From Pseudomonas guangdongensis (GTDB taxonomy: Bacteria; Pseudomonadota; Gammaproteobacteria; Pseudomonadales; Pseudomonadaceae): DNA of 64,000 nucleotides. Both the position numbers and the translations under genes were made by a program. A model generated the notes under the pieces. The model worked only from the letters and a program-made list of their open reading frames with translations. It was not told the origin of the DNA and did no database searches. The stretch is taken from contig NZ_LT629780.1 in NCBI RefSeq assembly GCF_900105885.1, positions 1 through 64,000 of the forward strand, in the 5' to 3' direction. Shown here piece after piece: positions 18,589 through 29,396 of the stretch. Within the stretch, counting starts at the first letter, position 1, and every line of letters starts with the position of its first letter.

Positions 18589-20043
18589 TCAGGAAAGTGC
18601 GGCGGCCATCGTCTCGATGGCGCCTCGGTAATGCTCGACCAGGGCAGCGCGGCGCAGCCGGCCGTTGGCGGTGGCCAGGCCGTTGGCCTCGCCGAACGGC
18701 TGCGCGGCGCGCAACCAGCGGTGGACACGGGCGTAATCGGGCAGGCCGGCGTTGACCGCATCGACCGCCTCCTGCAGTTGCGCATCGCCGAGCGTGGCGC
18801 TGCGCGGCACCAGCACCGCAAGGTTCTCGGCCAGCGCCTCGCCGTACAGCCAGGCCTGGGCGATGGGCGCCTGCTGGACCAGCTCGGCCTCCACCCACTC
18901 GGGATTGACGTTACGGCCGAAGGCGGTGACGAACTGGTGCTTCTTGCGCCCGTGCAGGACCAGGAAACCGTCGTCCCAGTGCCCCAGGTCGCCGCTGGCC
19001 AGCCAGGCGTCGCCCATCGGCGGCTCGCCCAGGTAGCCGAGGAAGGTGGCGCCGCGCACCAGCACCTCGCCGTCGTCGGCCAGGCGCACCTCGACATGCC
19101 CCAGCGGCCGGCCGACGCTACCGATGCGCCGCGCGCCGGGGGTGTTCAGGCACACCACCGAGGCGCACTCGGACAGTCCGTAGCCTTCGTAGACCGGCAG
19201 CCCCAGCGCCTCGGCGCGTTCCAGTAGTTGCGGCGCGACCCGGCCGCCGCCGACCGCGACGAAGCGCAGCGAGTCCGGCAGCGGCGCGCCCTGCTCGACC
19301 GCCGTCACCAGCGCCAGCAGCAGCTGCGGCAGCAGGATCAGGCTGTGCGGACGCAGACGCTCCAGCTCGGCGAACAGCGCCTGCGCAGCGAAGCGGCTGG
19401 CGCCCTGCATGCCGACCCGGGCCTGCGGCGGCAGATACACGCAGGCACCGGCCAGCAGCGGTGCGTAGGTGCCGGCCAGGTTCTCCAGCAGCACGGCCAG
19501 CGGCAGCACACACAAGTGGCGCTCGACGGCGCACTCGGCACTGATCTGGTGCAGGCTGTCGGCGACCGCCAGCATCGCCGCGGCGGACAGACAGACGCCC
19601 TTGGGCTGACCGGTGGTGCCCGAGGTGAAGGTGATTTTCGCCGTCCCATCGGGCAGCGCCGCCGGCGCGGCGACCGCGCGCTGCAGCAATGCGCCGCGCG
19701 CGACGAACTCCAGCGCGACGAAGGCGTGGGGCTGGGCGCCGACCAGGGTGTCGACGCCGGCGCTGTCCAGCACATGGCGCTGCTGGCTGGGTGAGAAGAA
19801 GCCCGGCAGCGGCACGCAGACCACGCCGCAGAACAGCGCGGCCAGATCCCAGAACAGCCATTCCGGGCCGTTGTCCAGGGCAATCGCCAGACGCGCCGCA
19901 CGCACCGCACGCAGTTGCCCGCAGCGCTCCTCGACTTCCGCCAGCAACTGGCGGTAGCTCCACCGACGCTGGCCGTCGCTCAGCGCCGGCCGCTCGCCCC
20001 AGGCCGCCAGGCGGCCGCGAAACGCCTCAACCGCAGGCCACAT
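18589..20043 (-). CDS. AMP-dependent acyl ligase/synthetase (operon member)
   Basis: ANL-superfamily adenylating enzyme of 484 residues, shorter than FadD (about 560). Residues 139-150 are the phosphate loop FTSGTTGQPKGV; YGLSECASVV and SGDLGHWDDG are the A5 and A7-like motifs, followed by the hinge region GRKKHQFVTAFGRNVNPEWV. In the last core motif the usual lysine of the G-K-x-x-R segment is Arg462 (TANGRLRR), which is unusual because that lysine normally drives adenylation. The ATG has GAGGAG 7 nt upstream and overlaps the upstream gene by 17 nt. It is predicted to activate a carboxylic acid, likely a fatty acid, for the neighbouring enzymes. Confidence 0.88.
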   Translation of the reverse strand: MWPAVEAFRGRLAAWGERPALSDGQRRWSYRQLLAEVEERCGQLRAVRAARLAIALDNGPEWLFWDLAALFCGVVCVPLPGFFSPSQQRHVLDSAGVDTLVGAQPHAFVALEFVARGALLQRAVAAPAALPDGTAKITFTSGTTGQPKGVCLSAAAMLAVADSLHQISAECAVERHLCVLPLAVLLENLAGTYAPLLAGACVYLPPQARVGMQGASRFAAQALFAELERLRPHSLILLPQLLLALVTAVEQGAPLPDSLRFVAVGGGRVAPQLLERAEALGLPVYEGYGLSECASVVCLNTPGARRIGSVGRPLGHVEVRLADDGEVLVRGATFLGYLGEPPMGDAWLASGDLGHWDDGFLVLHGRKKHQFVTAFGRNVNPEWVEAELVQQAPIAQAWLYGEALAENLAVLVPRSATLGDAQLQEAVDAVNAGLPDYARVHRWLRAAQPFGEANGLATANGRLRRAALVEHYRGAIETMAAALS

Positions 20044-20725
20044 GCGCCAGCTCCTCGTGCAGCTCGTGACGGGCCTGGTAACCCAGGCGCCGATAGACCC
20101 CCAACGCCTGCAGGCGTCGATGGCCGGCGAGAATGTCGCCCACCATCACCTGCGGCCCGGTCGCGTAGTAACTGCCCCAGTCGGCCAGTTCGTCGCCCAT
20201 CCGCTGCGGATCGGCCGCGCCCAGATGCAGCGGGCTCAGTCCCAGGCGATGGAAGCTGTTGAGCAGCAGCGGGGTGCCGGTGAAGGCCACCCAGCGGAAG
20301 CCGGCGACCGCCAGCAGCTCGGTCAGCGCGACGATCAGCAGCCGCGCATGCCCCGCGCCGAGGGCCGCCAGGTTGCCGACCTCGGCGATCTGGCCACGGA
20401 CCGGCAGGGCGCCGCCGGACAGTGCAGCGATCCGCTGCTCCACCGGCTCGTCCAGGTAGCGTTCGAGAAACAGCGCTCCCTGCCGCGCGCAGCGCACGCC
20501 GAGCGCCGCCTGCAGCGTGCCGTCGTCGGCATGGAGGCCGAGCAGGCAGGGCATGAAGTGGCGTACCCGGGCCGCATAGTGCTCGGCAAAACGCTGTTCG
20601 ATGAAGGTTTCCAGCTGCTTTCGGCGTTTTGTGCATGGCTCTTGCATGGCCATGTACAGCGCCAACCGTTCGTCGCAACCTATGGTTGCCAGAAATTCGT
20701 CGCATCCATCCCGTAGCGGCGCCAT
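20027..20725 (-). CDS. Thermostable hemolysin family protein (acyltransferase-like)
   Basis: 232 residues matching the thermostable (delta-VPH) hemolysin family by recognisable blocks: FIEQRFAEHYAARVRHFMP, LFLERYLDEPVEQRIA, IAEVGNLAALGAGHARLL and FTGTPLLLNSFHRLGLSP. As I recall, the family is placed in the GNAT-like acyltransferase clan; the EVGNLA strand and the following helix fit that fold. No signal peptide is visible, which argues against a secreted toxin. It is first in the five-gene operon, with AGGAGG 8 nt before the ATG and the TTAA-type box about 50 bp upstream. I infer an acyl-transfer step; hemolytic activity is only a historical family label. Confidence 0.85.
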   Translation of the reverse strand: MAPLRDGCDEFLATIGCDERLALYMAMQEPCTKRRKQLETFIEQRFAEHYAARVRHFMPCLLGLHADDGTLQAALGVRCARQGALFLERYLDEPVEQRIAALSGGALPVRGQIAEVGNLAALGAGHARLLIVALTELLAVAGFRWVAFTGTPLLLNSFHRLGLSPLHLGAADPQRMGDELADWGSYYATGPQVMVGDILAGHRRLQALGVYRRLGYQARHELHEELAHVACG

Positions 20726-20772
20726 GAGAGCGGCCTCCTGTGCAGGGTATGGTGGAATTCTGGACGGTCAGA

Positions 20773-20789
20773 ATTAAGGCAGTCTTAAC
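20773..20789 (-). promoter_or_regulatory. PmrA/QseB-type TTAA-N7-TTAA box
   Basis: On the minus strand the site reads GTTAAG-ACTGC-CTTAAT: two TTAA cores with an 11-bp period, as in PmrA/QseB boxes (HTTAAD-N5-HTTAAD, one mismatch). It lies 48 bp upstream of the first gene of the operon. It is also an exact inverted repeat, TTAAG-N5-CTTAA. The assignment to the nearby regulator is inference. Confidence 0.55.
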
Positions 20790-20901
20790 GGCGGAAACTC
20801 GGCAAACCCCCTGTAAAATCGGCGTAAAGGCCGCGATACAGGGCTACGGGACACGATCGCGACTACCGCCGCATTTCGCCGCCGTGGTATAAGGCGGCGC
20901 C

Positions 20902-20907
20902 TACAAT
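20902..20907 (+). promoter_or_regulatory. -10 element for the porin gene
   Basis: TACAAT lies 65 bp before the porin ATG; no good -35 is seen 16-18 bp upstream. A GC-rich dyad (CGCCGCC...GGCGGCG, 20877-20900) abuts it and could be an operator. The 247-bp divergent gap holds no other gene. Confidence 0.4.
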
Positions 20908-20972
20908 AAGAAAGTCCTGCCCCAGGCATGTCCCCGGGCAGCAAAAAAATTCAAATCCAAGGAGCACCTAGA

Positions 20973-22226
20973 ATGCAAATGAAGTGGAGCGTAATCGCCC
21001 TCGCCGTAGCCGCTGGCAGCACCCAGATGGCCTTCGCCAACCAGCAGGCCGAGTCGAACGGCTTCGTCGAGGACAGCAGCCTGAGCCTGCTGAGCCGCAA
21101 TGCCTATTTCAACCGCGACTATAAGCGCGACAACGTCAACGCTACCCGCGACACCGACGTCGAAGTCTGGGGTCAGGGCTTCATCGGCAAATACGAGTCC
21201 GGTTTCACCCAAGGCACCGTGGGCTTCGGCATCGACGCCTACGGCCTGCTCGGCCTCAAGCTCGATACCGGCAAGGGTCGCAACGGCACCGGCTTCTTCC
21301 CCACCGATAGCAATGGCACTCCGGAAGACAGCTACTCCGAGGCTGGCGCAGTCGTCAAAGCACGTATTTCCAATACCGTACTCAAGTACGGCGCCCAGTT
21401 CCCCGAGCTGCCCGTACTGGCTCATGACGATGGCCGCCTGCTGCCGCAAGCCTTCACCGGTACCCTGATCACCAGCCAGGAAATCGAAGGCCTGGAACTG
21501 AACGCCGGTCGCTTCACCTCGCAGAACGAAATGAACCAGACCGGCCGCGACAGCGGCAACCTGCGCTCAATCAACGTGCTGGGCGGCTCCTACAGCTTCA
21601 CCGAAGATCTGAGCGCGGCGCTGTACTTCTCCGACATCGAAGACGTCGCCAAGAAGCAGTACGCCAACCTCAACTACACCCTGCCGCTGGCAGCCGAGCG
21701 CGCGCTGAACTTCGACTTCAACATCTACCAGACCGACTACGACAAGAAGTTCACCAAAACTGCCAATGGCCTGGACAACACCATCTGGAGCCTGGCAGCC
21801 AAATACAGCATGGGCGCCCATGCCTTCATCCTCGCCTACCAGCAGAACACCGGTAACAGCGGCTACCAGTTCGACATCGGCGACGGCGGCAGCGCGATGT
21901 TCCTGTCCAACTCCTACTACTCGGACTTCAACAACGAAGACGAGAAGTCCTGGCAGGCCAGCTACGAGCTGGACTTTGCCGCCTATGGCGTACCGGGCCT
22001 GAGCTACAAGACTGCCTATGTCCGCGGCTACAACATCAACACTGCTCTGGACAGCGATGCCAAAGAGCACGAACTCTTCAACCAGTTCAAATACGTCGTA
22101 CAGGAAGGTGCTGCGAAAGACCTCTCCGTTCGCGTGCGCAACTCGATCTACCGTGCCAACTCCGCCGTCGGCAACGACCTGAACGAGGTGCGTGTCTTCG
22201 TCGAGTACCCGCTCAACATCCTGTAA
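20973..22226 (+). CDS. OprD-family outer-membrane porin
   Basis: Substrate-specific 18-strand porin of the OprD family, 417 residues: signal peptide ([15 protein letters not shown]... cut near AFA-NQ), then [20 protein letters not shown], the conserved N-terminal strand, [19 protein letters not shown], and a C-terminal strand ending [10 protein letters not shown] (terminal hydrophobic residues as needed for BAM insertion). The start has AAGGAG 8 nt upstream. The position before proS matches the oprD locus of P. aeruginosa from memory, but loop sequences, and so substrate (basic amino acids, carbapenems or others), cannot be assigned here. Codon use is less GC3-biased than in the adjacent operon. 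Confidence 0.92.
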   Translation: MQMKWSVIALAVAAGSTQMAFANQQAESNGFVEDSSLSLLSRNAYFNRDYKRDNVNATRDTDVEVWGQGFIGKYESGFTQGTVGFGIDAYGLLGLKLDTGKGRNGTGFFPTDSNGTPEDSYSEAGAVVKARISNTVLKYGAQFPELPVLAHDDGRLLPQAFTGTLITSQEIEGLELNAGRFTSQNEMNQTGRDSGNLRSINVLGGSYSFTEDLSAALYFSDIEDVAKKQYANLNYTLPLAAERALNFDFNIYQTDYDKKFTKTANGLDNTIWSLAAKYSMGAHAFILAYQQNTGNSGYQFDIGDGGSAMFLSNSYYSDFNNEDEKSWQASYELDFAAYGVPGLSYKTAYVRGYNINTALDSDAKEHELFNQFKYVVQEGAAKDLSVRVRNSIYRANSAVGNDLNEVRVFVEYPLNIL

Positions 22227-22253
22227 TCCCAGGCGCAGGCACCCGACCGTCAG

Positions 22254-22286
22254 CAGAGCCCGGCCCAGTGCCGGGCTCTGTCTTTT
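22254..22286 (+). terminator. Terminator after the porin gene
   Basis: An 11-bp perfect stem (CAGAGCCCGGC / GCCGGGCTCTG, loop CCAGT) followed by TCTTTT. It lies 27 bp after the porin stop. Confidence 0.85.
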
Positions 22287-22374
22287 GCGCCGCGGGAGGC
22301 GCCCTGTACGCCACCGGACCCGCGCCGTACAATGCGGGCACTTTTCCGTTCAGCGAAACCGGATTCTGCCGCCC

Positions 22375-24090
<1,716 letters not shown>

Positions 24091-24098
24091 CCGAGATC

Positions 24099-25049
24099 AT
24101 GCCCAGACGTCATCGCCTTGCCGGCGCCGCCCTGTGCGGCGCCGTGTTCCTCACCGGCTGTGCCAACCAGCTGCCCCAGCGCAGCGAACAGGAAGAGCGC
24201 GTCGAGCGCAAGCTGCTCAGCCACAGCCTGCAACTGGACGCAGGCAGCGCGGCGACGCTCGAACTGCCGCAGCGGCGCGTGCGCGTTCTGGAGCAGAAGA
24301 CCTTCGAGGTCAGCGAGTTCGAGGTGACGCGCCGCTACCAGCGCTACACCCCCTACCAGCCGTGGCGGGAACTCTACGAGATCCCCCTCGGCGCGCTGGC
24401 GATGGTCGCCGGCGTCACCGCCAACGTGCTCAACGTGCCGCTGCTCGGTCGCCTGCCGGAAAACGCCACCCGCGGCTGGATCAGCTATGGCGTCGCCGGA
24501 CTCAACCCGTTCATGAACGTCGAGTCCAACGGCCGCTCGCAGCAGAACCTCGCCGCCATCGACGAGCACAAGCGCGACACCCGCCTGGAATATTCCAGCC
24601 TGCCATGGGCCGAGCGCCCGGTGCAGGTCAGGGCCGGCGGCGAAAGCCACGAGCTGCTCACCAACCGCAACGGCGTGCTGCGCCTGAACCTGCTGGACAG
24701 CCCGTTCGCCGAGCAGGACGTCGCCCGCATCAGCCAGCTCGAACTGCGCGTCGAAGACCCGCAGGATGGCGCCCACGCCGAACTGACCCTGCCGGTCAGC
24801 CGCGCCCTGCGCAGCCGCCTGCGCGAGGCCCACGACCTGATCTATGCCGACCTGGAAGACAGCGACGTGCAGCGCTGGGTCTACCGGGTCAAGCGCCTGT
24901 CGGAACTGGGCCTGGAAGAGGAAGCCAGCGAGCTGGAACAGAGCCTGCTGGAGCTGACCCACAACGATCCGGAGCTGCAGCAGGAGCTGATCGACGGCCT
25001 GCTCAAGGACGCCGGCCGCCACGCCGCGCCGCCGGGCCGCGGCGACTGA
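24099..25049 (+). CDS. Conserved hypothetical lipoprotein
   Basis: 316-residue probable lipoprotein: basic N terminus, hydrophobic stretch, lipobox LTGC (Cys about 22) followed by AN, so outer-membrane sorting is likely. The mature part has no recognisable enzymatic motif. It contains a hydrophobic patch (GALAMVAGVTANVLNVPLLG, about 106-125), a beta-rich middle, and a helical acidic C terminus (LEEEASELEQSLLELTH). It starts 8 bp after proS and may be co-transcribed with it. Function unknown. Confidence 0.75.
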   Translation: MPRRHRLAGAALCGAVFLTGCANQLPQRSEQEERVERKLLSHSLQLDAGSAATLELPQRRVRVLEQKTFEVSEFEVTRRYQRYTPYQPWRELYEIPLGALAMVAGVTANVLNVPLLGRLPENATRGWISYGVAGLNPFMNVESNGRSQQNLAAIDEHKRDTRLEYSSLPWAERPVQVRAGGESHELLTNRNGVLRLNLLDSPFAEQDVARISQLELRVEDPQDGAHAELTLPVSRALRSRLREAHDLIYADLEDSDVQRWVYRVKRLSELGLEEEASELEQSLLELTHNDPELQQELIDGLLKDAGRHAAPPGRGD

Positions 25050-25085
25050 ATCACAGCCGCCGCAGGACATCGCGCGGCAGGCGCC

Positions 25086-25547
25086 CTAAAGCTCCGCGCC
25101 GAGCGCCGCCAGGCGCGCCCTGAGCCCCGCCGCGTCCTGCTCGCCGGTCAGCCGCTCGCGCACCTGCCCCTGCGGATCGACCAGCCAGGTGACCGGCAAT
25201 ACCGCGCTGGCCTCCAGCCCCAGCCGCGCGGCGGGATCGCGCTCCAGGTTGGTGTAGTCGATGCCCAGCGCGCGCACCGCCGTCGCCAGCTCCTCGCCCT
25301 GCAGGGCGTCGAAGTTGACCCCCAGCACCCGCGCCTGTGCCGCCGGCAGCTCGCCGCTCAGGCGGTTCAGCTCCGGCACCTCCTTGCGACACGGCGCGCA
25401 CCATTCGGCCCAGTAGTTGATCACCAGCCAGCGCCCGCGCAGCGCCTCGTCGGCCACCGTCCGGCCGTGCTGGTCGGGGCCCCAGTCCTCGCCGCCGCAC
25501 CCGCCCAACAGGCCCAGACACAGGACCAGCATCGCTTTCTTGCTCAT
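25086..25547 (-). CDS. TlpA-like thioredoxin-fold lipoprotein
   Basis: 153-residue thioredoxin-fold protein with a lipoprotein signal ([19 protein letters not shown], lipobox LGGC) and the active-site WCAPC in [17 protein letters not shown] (about 47-52), plus the cis-Pro region VLPVTWLVD. It is probably a membrane-tethered periplasmic thiol-disulfide reductase of the TlpA/ResA type; partners are unknown. Its ATG overlaps the yihY stop (ATGA), so it is translationally coupled to that gene. Confidence 0.88.
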   Translation of the reverse strand: MSKKAMLVLCLGLLGGCGGEDWGPDQHGRTVADEALRGRWLVINYWAEWCAPCRKEVPELNRLSGELPAAQARVLGVNFDALQGEELATAVRALGIDYTNLERDPAARLGLEASAVLPVTWLVDPQGQVRERLTGEQDAAGLRARLAALGAEL

Positions 25548-26833
25548 CGTCGCTCCTCCGCCGGGCCGACCTTCGGCGCCGGCGCTCCGTTCACAGGGCC
25601 AGCTCGGCCGTGTTCGCTCGTCTCCGGCTCCAGCCAGTCGGCCAGACTGCCGGCCAGGGTCGTCGCCCGCGCCTGCTCCAGCGCCAGCAGCGCCGCGCGC
25701 AGGCGCGGATACCAGGGCTCGGCCAGCTCCGCCGGCAGGCTGGCAACGCTCGGCAGCGGCCAGGGACTGCGCCGCAGCAGCTCGACCAGCGCGAACCGAC
25801 CCAGATCGCGGCACAGCAGCCAGTCGCCGCCGGCATTGCGGCAGATCAGCCGCTCGCCTTCGAGAAACTCCAGCAGCGCCTGCCACTGTGCCTCGCTCGC
25901 CGCCCCGCCGCGACGCAGCAGGGCCTCGCGAGGCAGCGCCCGGCCGGCGCGCTGCGCCGCCAGCAGCAGGGCCAGCAGGCCGAACAGGTTGAGCAGCGGC
26001 GCCCGCTCGGCCGACTGCCATACGGCCGGCGAGCCGAGGTGACAGACCAGTTCGGCGCCCAGTAGCACGATCAGCCAGGACAGGTAGATCCACAGCAGAA
26101 ACAGCGGCACCGCGGCGAAGGCGCCATAGATCAGCTGGTAACCGGGAAACAGCGTGACATAGAGGGCGAAGGCCGCCTTGGCCAGCTCGAACAGCAGCGC
26201 GCTGAAGCAGCCGCCGATCAGCGCATGGCGCAGCGGCACGCGGGTGTTGGGCACCGCGGCGTACAGCAGGGTGAAGGCGGCGATGCCGCTCAGCAGCGGC
26301 ATCAACCCGAGCAGCGTCGCCGCGCCGGGCAGCGCCTGCGGTCCGGAGAGCAGCGCCAGGGAGGTGACGTAGGTACTGGCGGCGAACCCGGCACCGAGCA
26401 GCAGCGGCCCGAGGCTGAGGATCGCCCAGTACAGCAGGAAGCTGGACAGCCCGCGGCGCGCCTGGCGCACCCGCCAGATCTGGTTGAAGGACTGCTCGAT
26501 GGTGGTCAGGGTCAGGAAGGCGGTCGCCACCAGCAGGGCGACGCCGACCCAGGTCAGCTCGCGCGCCTGGCTGCTGAAGCCCTGCAGGTAGGCGAACACC
26601 TGCTCGCCGGTGGCCGGCACGAAGTTGCGGAACACGAAGGCCTGGATCGGCTCGCCCAGCTCGCGGAACGCCGGCACCGCGGCGAGCATGACGAAGGTCA
26701 CGGTCATCATCGGCACTACCGCGAACAGCGTGGTGTAGGTCAGCGCCGCGGCGCTCTGCGGCACGCGGTCGGCGAAGAAGCGCGCGACCAGCAGGCGCAC
26801 GAAGCGCCAGACAGTCTGCAGGTGCTCGGTCAT
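25544..26833 (-). CDS. YihY/BrkB family inner-membrane protein
   Basis: 429-residue polytopic protein of the YihY/BrkB family (formerly mis-assigned as RNase BN). The N-terminal half has six predicted transmembrane helices with family blocks [16 protein letters not shown] and [13 protein letters not shown] [13 protein letters not shown]. The C-terminal 170 residues are soluble and resemble the winged-helix extension seen in the longer forms ([20 protein letters not shown]). I chose the ATG at 26833 (AGGAG 5 nt upstream), giving [11 protein letters not shown]. Function is not firmly established in the family. Confidence 0.88.
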   Translation of the reverse strand: MTEHLQTVWRFVRLLVARFFADRVPQSAAALTYTTLFAVVPMMTVTFVMLAAVPAFRELGEPIQAFVFRNFVPATGEQVFAYLQGFSSQARELTWVGVALLVATAFLTLTTIEQSFNQIWRVRQARRGLSSFLLYWAILSLGPLLLGAGFAASTYVTSLALLSGPQALPGAATLLGLMPLLSGIAAFTLLYAAVPNTRVPLRHALIGGCFSALLFELAKAAFALYVTLFPGYQLIYGAFAAVPLFLLWIYLSWLIVLLGAELVCHLGSPAVWQSAERAPLLNLFGLLALLLAAQRAGRALPREALLRRGGAASEAQWQALLEFLEGERLICRNAGGDWLLCRDLGRFALVELLRRSPWPLPSVASLPAELAEPWYPRLRAALLALEQARATTLAGSLADWLEPETSEHGRAGPVNGAPAPKVGPAEERR

Positions 26834-26886
26834 TCCCTCTCCTTGCTGCGGTATCGGCATGCCGGGCCAGGCGCCGACGCGGTTAG

Positions 26887-27870
<984 letters not shown>

Positions 27871-27872
27871 AC

Positions 27873-28283
27873 ATGGCCCGCAAGAACAAACCGCTGCCGC
27901 CCGTGGAGTGGCTGCTGCCGCGCGTGCGCCTGAGCCGGCTGCTCAGCCTGGCCGGCTTCGTTGCGCTGGTCGCGCTGCTGTCGGTCTGGTACCTGCTGAT
28001 CGTCGACCTGCACGGCGCACGCCCCTGGGTGATCCTCGGCGTGCAGCTGCTGCCGCTGGCCCTGCTCGCCCCCGGCCTGCTGCTCGGCAACGCGCGGGCC
28101 CATGCCTGGACCTGCTACGTGGTCAACCTGTACTTCATCCAGGGCGTGGTCACCGCCTTCGAGCCAGGCCGGCTGGTCTTCGGCCTGCTGGAGGTCGGCA
28201 CCAGCCTGCTGCTGTTCGTCGGCGCCCTGCTCTACACGCGCTGGAAGTTCCAGCTCGACCGCCGCCTGGCCGGCGAGAGCTGA
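27873..28283 (+). CDS. DUF2069 inner-membrane protein
   Basis: 136 residues, four predicted transmembrane helices (about 24-44, 51-70, 77-97 and 104-122) separated by short loops, with a basic N terminus and C terminus. The pattern and position after wrbA match the DUF2069 family of gammaproteobacterial membrane proteins. No function is known. It is last in the arsC-wrbA operon. Confidence 0.85.
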   Translation: MARKNKPLPPVEWLLPRVRLSRLLSLAGFVALVALLSVWYLLIVDLHGARPWVILGVQLLPLALLAPGLLLGNARAHAWTCYVVNLYFIQGVVTAFEPGRLVFGLLEVGTSLLLFVGALLYTRWKFQLDRRLAGES

Positions 28284-28288
28284 ACGGC

Positions 28289-28316
28289 ATGCCAGCGCGC
28301 GCGGGGCGTGCTGGCA
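28289..28316. terminator. Hairpin between convergent DUF2069 and enoyl-CoA hydratase genes
   Basis: ATGCCAGC (28289-28296) and GCTGGCAT (28309-28316) form an 8-bp stem that can extend inward. No T run follows, so termination strength is uncertain. Confidence 0.4.
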
Positions 28317-28329
28317 TTCCCTCCCCCGC

Positions 28330-29097
28330 TCAGTGCGCGGCGCCGCTGCGGCGCAGAAAGACGCTCAGCGCCTCGACCGCCTCGGGCGAGCGCAGGCGCT
28401 CGGCGAACAGCGCGCACTCCGCCTCGATCACCGCGTCCAGAACCGCCGCCTGCGGCGCCTTGAGCAGCCGCTTGCTGGTGGCCACGGCCTGGGGCGCCAG
28501 CGCGGCGAAACGCAGGGCCTGGCCGCGGGCATGCTCGAACACCGCCGCGCCATCCTCCAGCGCCGCGTTGGCCAGCCCCCACTCGGCGGCGCGCTCGCCG
28601 CTCAGCGCCTCGCCCAGCAACAGCAGCTCGGCGGCGCGGACCCGGCCGATCCGCTGCGGTAGCAGCAGGCTGGCGCCGAACTCCGGACACAGGCCGAGCG
28701 CGACGAAGGGCATGCGCAGGCTGGCGTGGCGACCGACATAGACCAGATCGCAATGCAGCAGCAGGGTGCTGCCGATGCCCACCGCCGGGCCGTTGACCGC
28801 CGCCACCAGCGGCTTGGGAAAGGCGGCGAGGGCCCGCATGAAGCGCCGCACCGGGCTGTCCGGCCCGCTCGGCGGCGCGGCGAGAAAGTCCGCCAGGTCG
28901 TTGCCGCTGGTGAAGCAGCTGTCGCTGCCGGCGAGCAGCACCGCACGCACCCGCGCATCCGCCGCCGCCGCCTGCAGCGCCTCGGCCAGGCGCAGGTACA
29001 TCGCCCCGGTCAGCGCGTTCAGCTTGTCCGGGCGGTTCAGGCGCAGGGTCAGCAGGCCCTCGTCGCGCTCGATCAGGACTTCCTGGTACTGGCTCAT
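28330..29097 (-). CDS. Enoyl-CoA hydratase/isomerase family protein
   Basis: 255-residue crotonase-fold enzyme. The oxyanion-hole segments are SDSCFTSGNDLADFL and NGPAVGIGSTLLLHCD, and the catalytic-loop region is LGLCPEFGASLLLPQRIG, with one Glu retained. The pattern fits an enoyl-CoA hydratase or delta3-delta2-enoyl-CoA isomerase acting on fatty acyl-CoA; the substrate chain cannot be assigned. GGAGGAGG lies 4 nt before the ATG. It is a single gene, divergent from fumarase. Confidence 0.88.
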   Translation of the reverse strand: MSQYQEVLIERDEGLLTLRLNRPDKLNALTGAMYLRLAEALQAAAADARVRAVLLAGSDSCFTSGNDLADFLAAPPSGPDSPVRRFMRALAAFPKPLVAAVNGPAVGIGSTLLLHCDLVYVGRHASLRMPFVALGLCPEFGASLLLPQRIGRVRAAELLLLGEALSGERAAEWGLANAALEDGAAVFEHARGQALRFAALAPQAVATSKRLLKAPQAAVLDAVIEAECALFAERLRSPEAVEALSVFLRRSGAAH

Positions 29098-29319
29098 CGG
29101 CCCTCCTCCTGCCGCCCGGCGGATCGTCCGGCACCGCGCCCCGGGCGCGACGGGCACCGTCTCCTGCGCAGAGTAGGCTGACATCTGCCGGCCAAACAAG
29201 CCGATCTGCCGGCAACCTGCCGCTGCACAGCCACCGTCCGACACCGCGCAGCGAACCGGCGGCGCGCCAATCGACCATGGTCGAGCCTGCGCAGGTGTCC
29301 CGCCCCGCCGGCCCCGCGC

Positions 29320-29325
29320 TATACT
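29320..29325 (+). promoter_or_regulatory. -10 element for fumarase gene
   Basis: TATACT in a GC-rich context (GCGCTATACTGCGCC), 72 bp before the fumarase ATG; no good -35 is visible. The surrounding 299-bp divergent gap (29098-29396) contains no gene that I can support and is also where the order of P. aeruginosa-like genes switches. Confidence 0.45.
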
Positions 29326-29396
29326 GCGCCGCCTTTTTTGCGCCGCCATTGCCGCGCGGCGCGCCGTGAAGTTCCGCCTGAAGAGGACCGCGTTCC

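Noticed and set aside
20027..20725. Secreted hemolysin/toxin
   Set aside because: No signal peptide or secretion genes; operon context is metabolic. The family name is historical.
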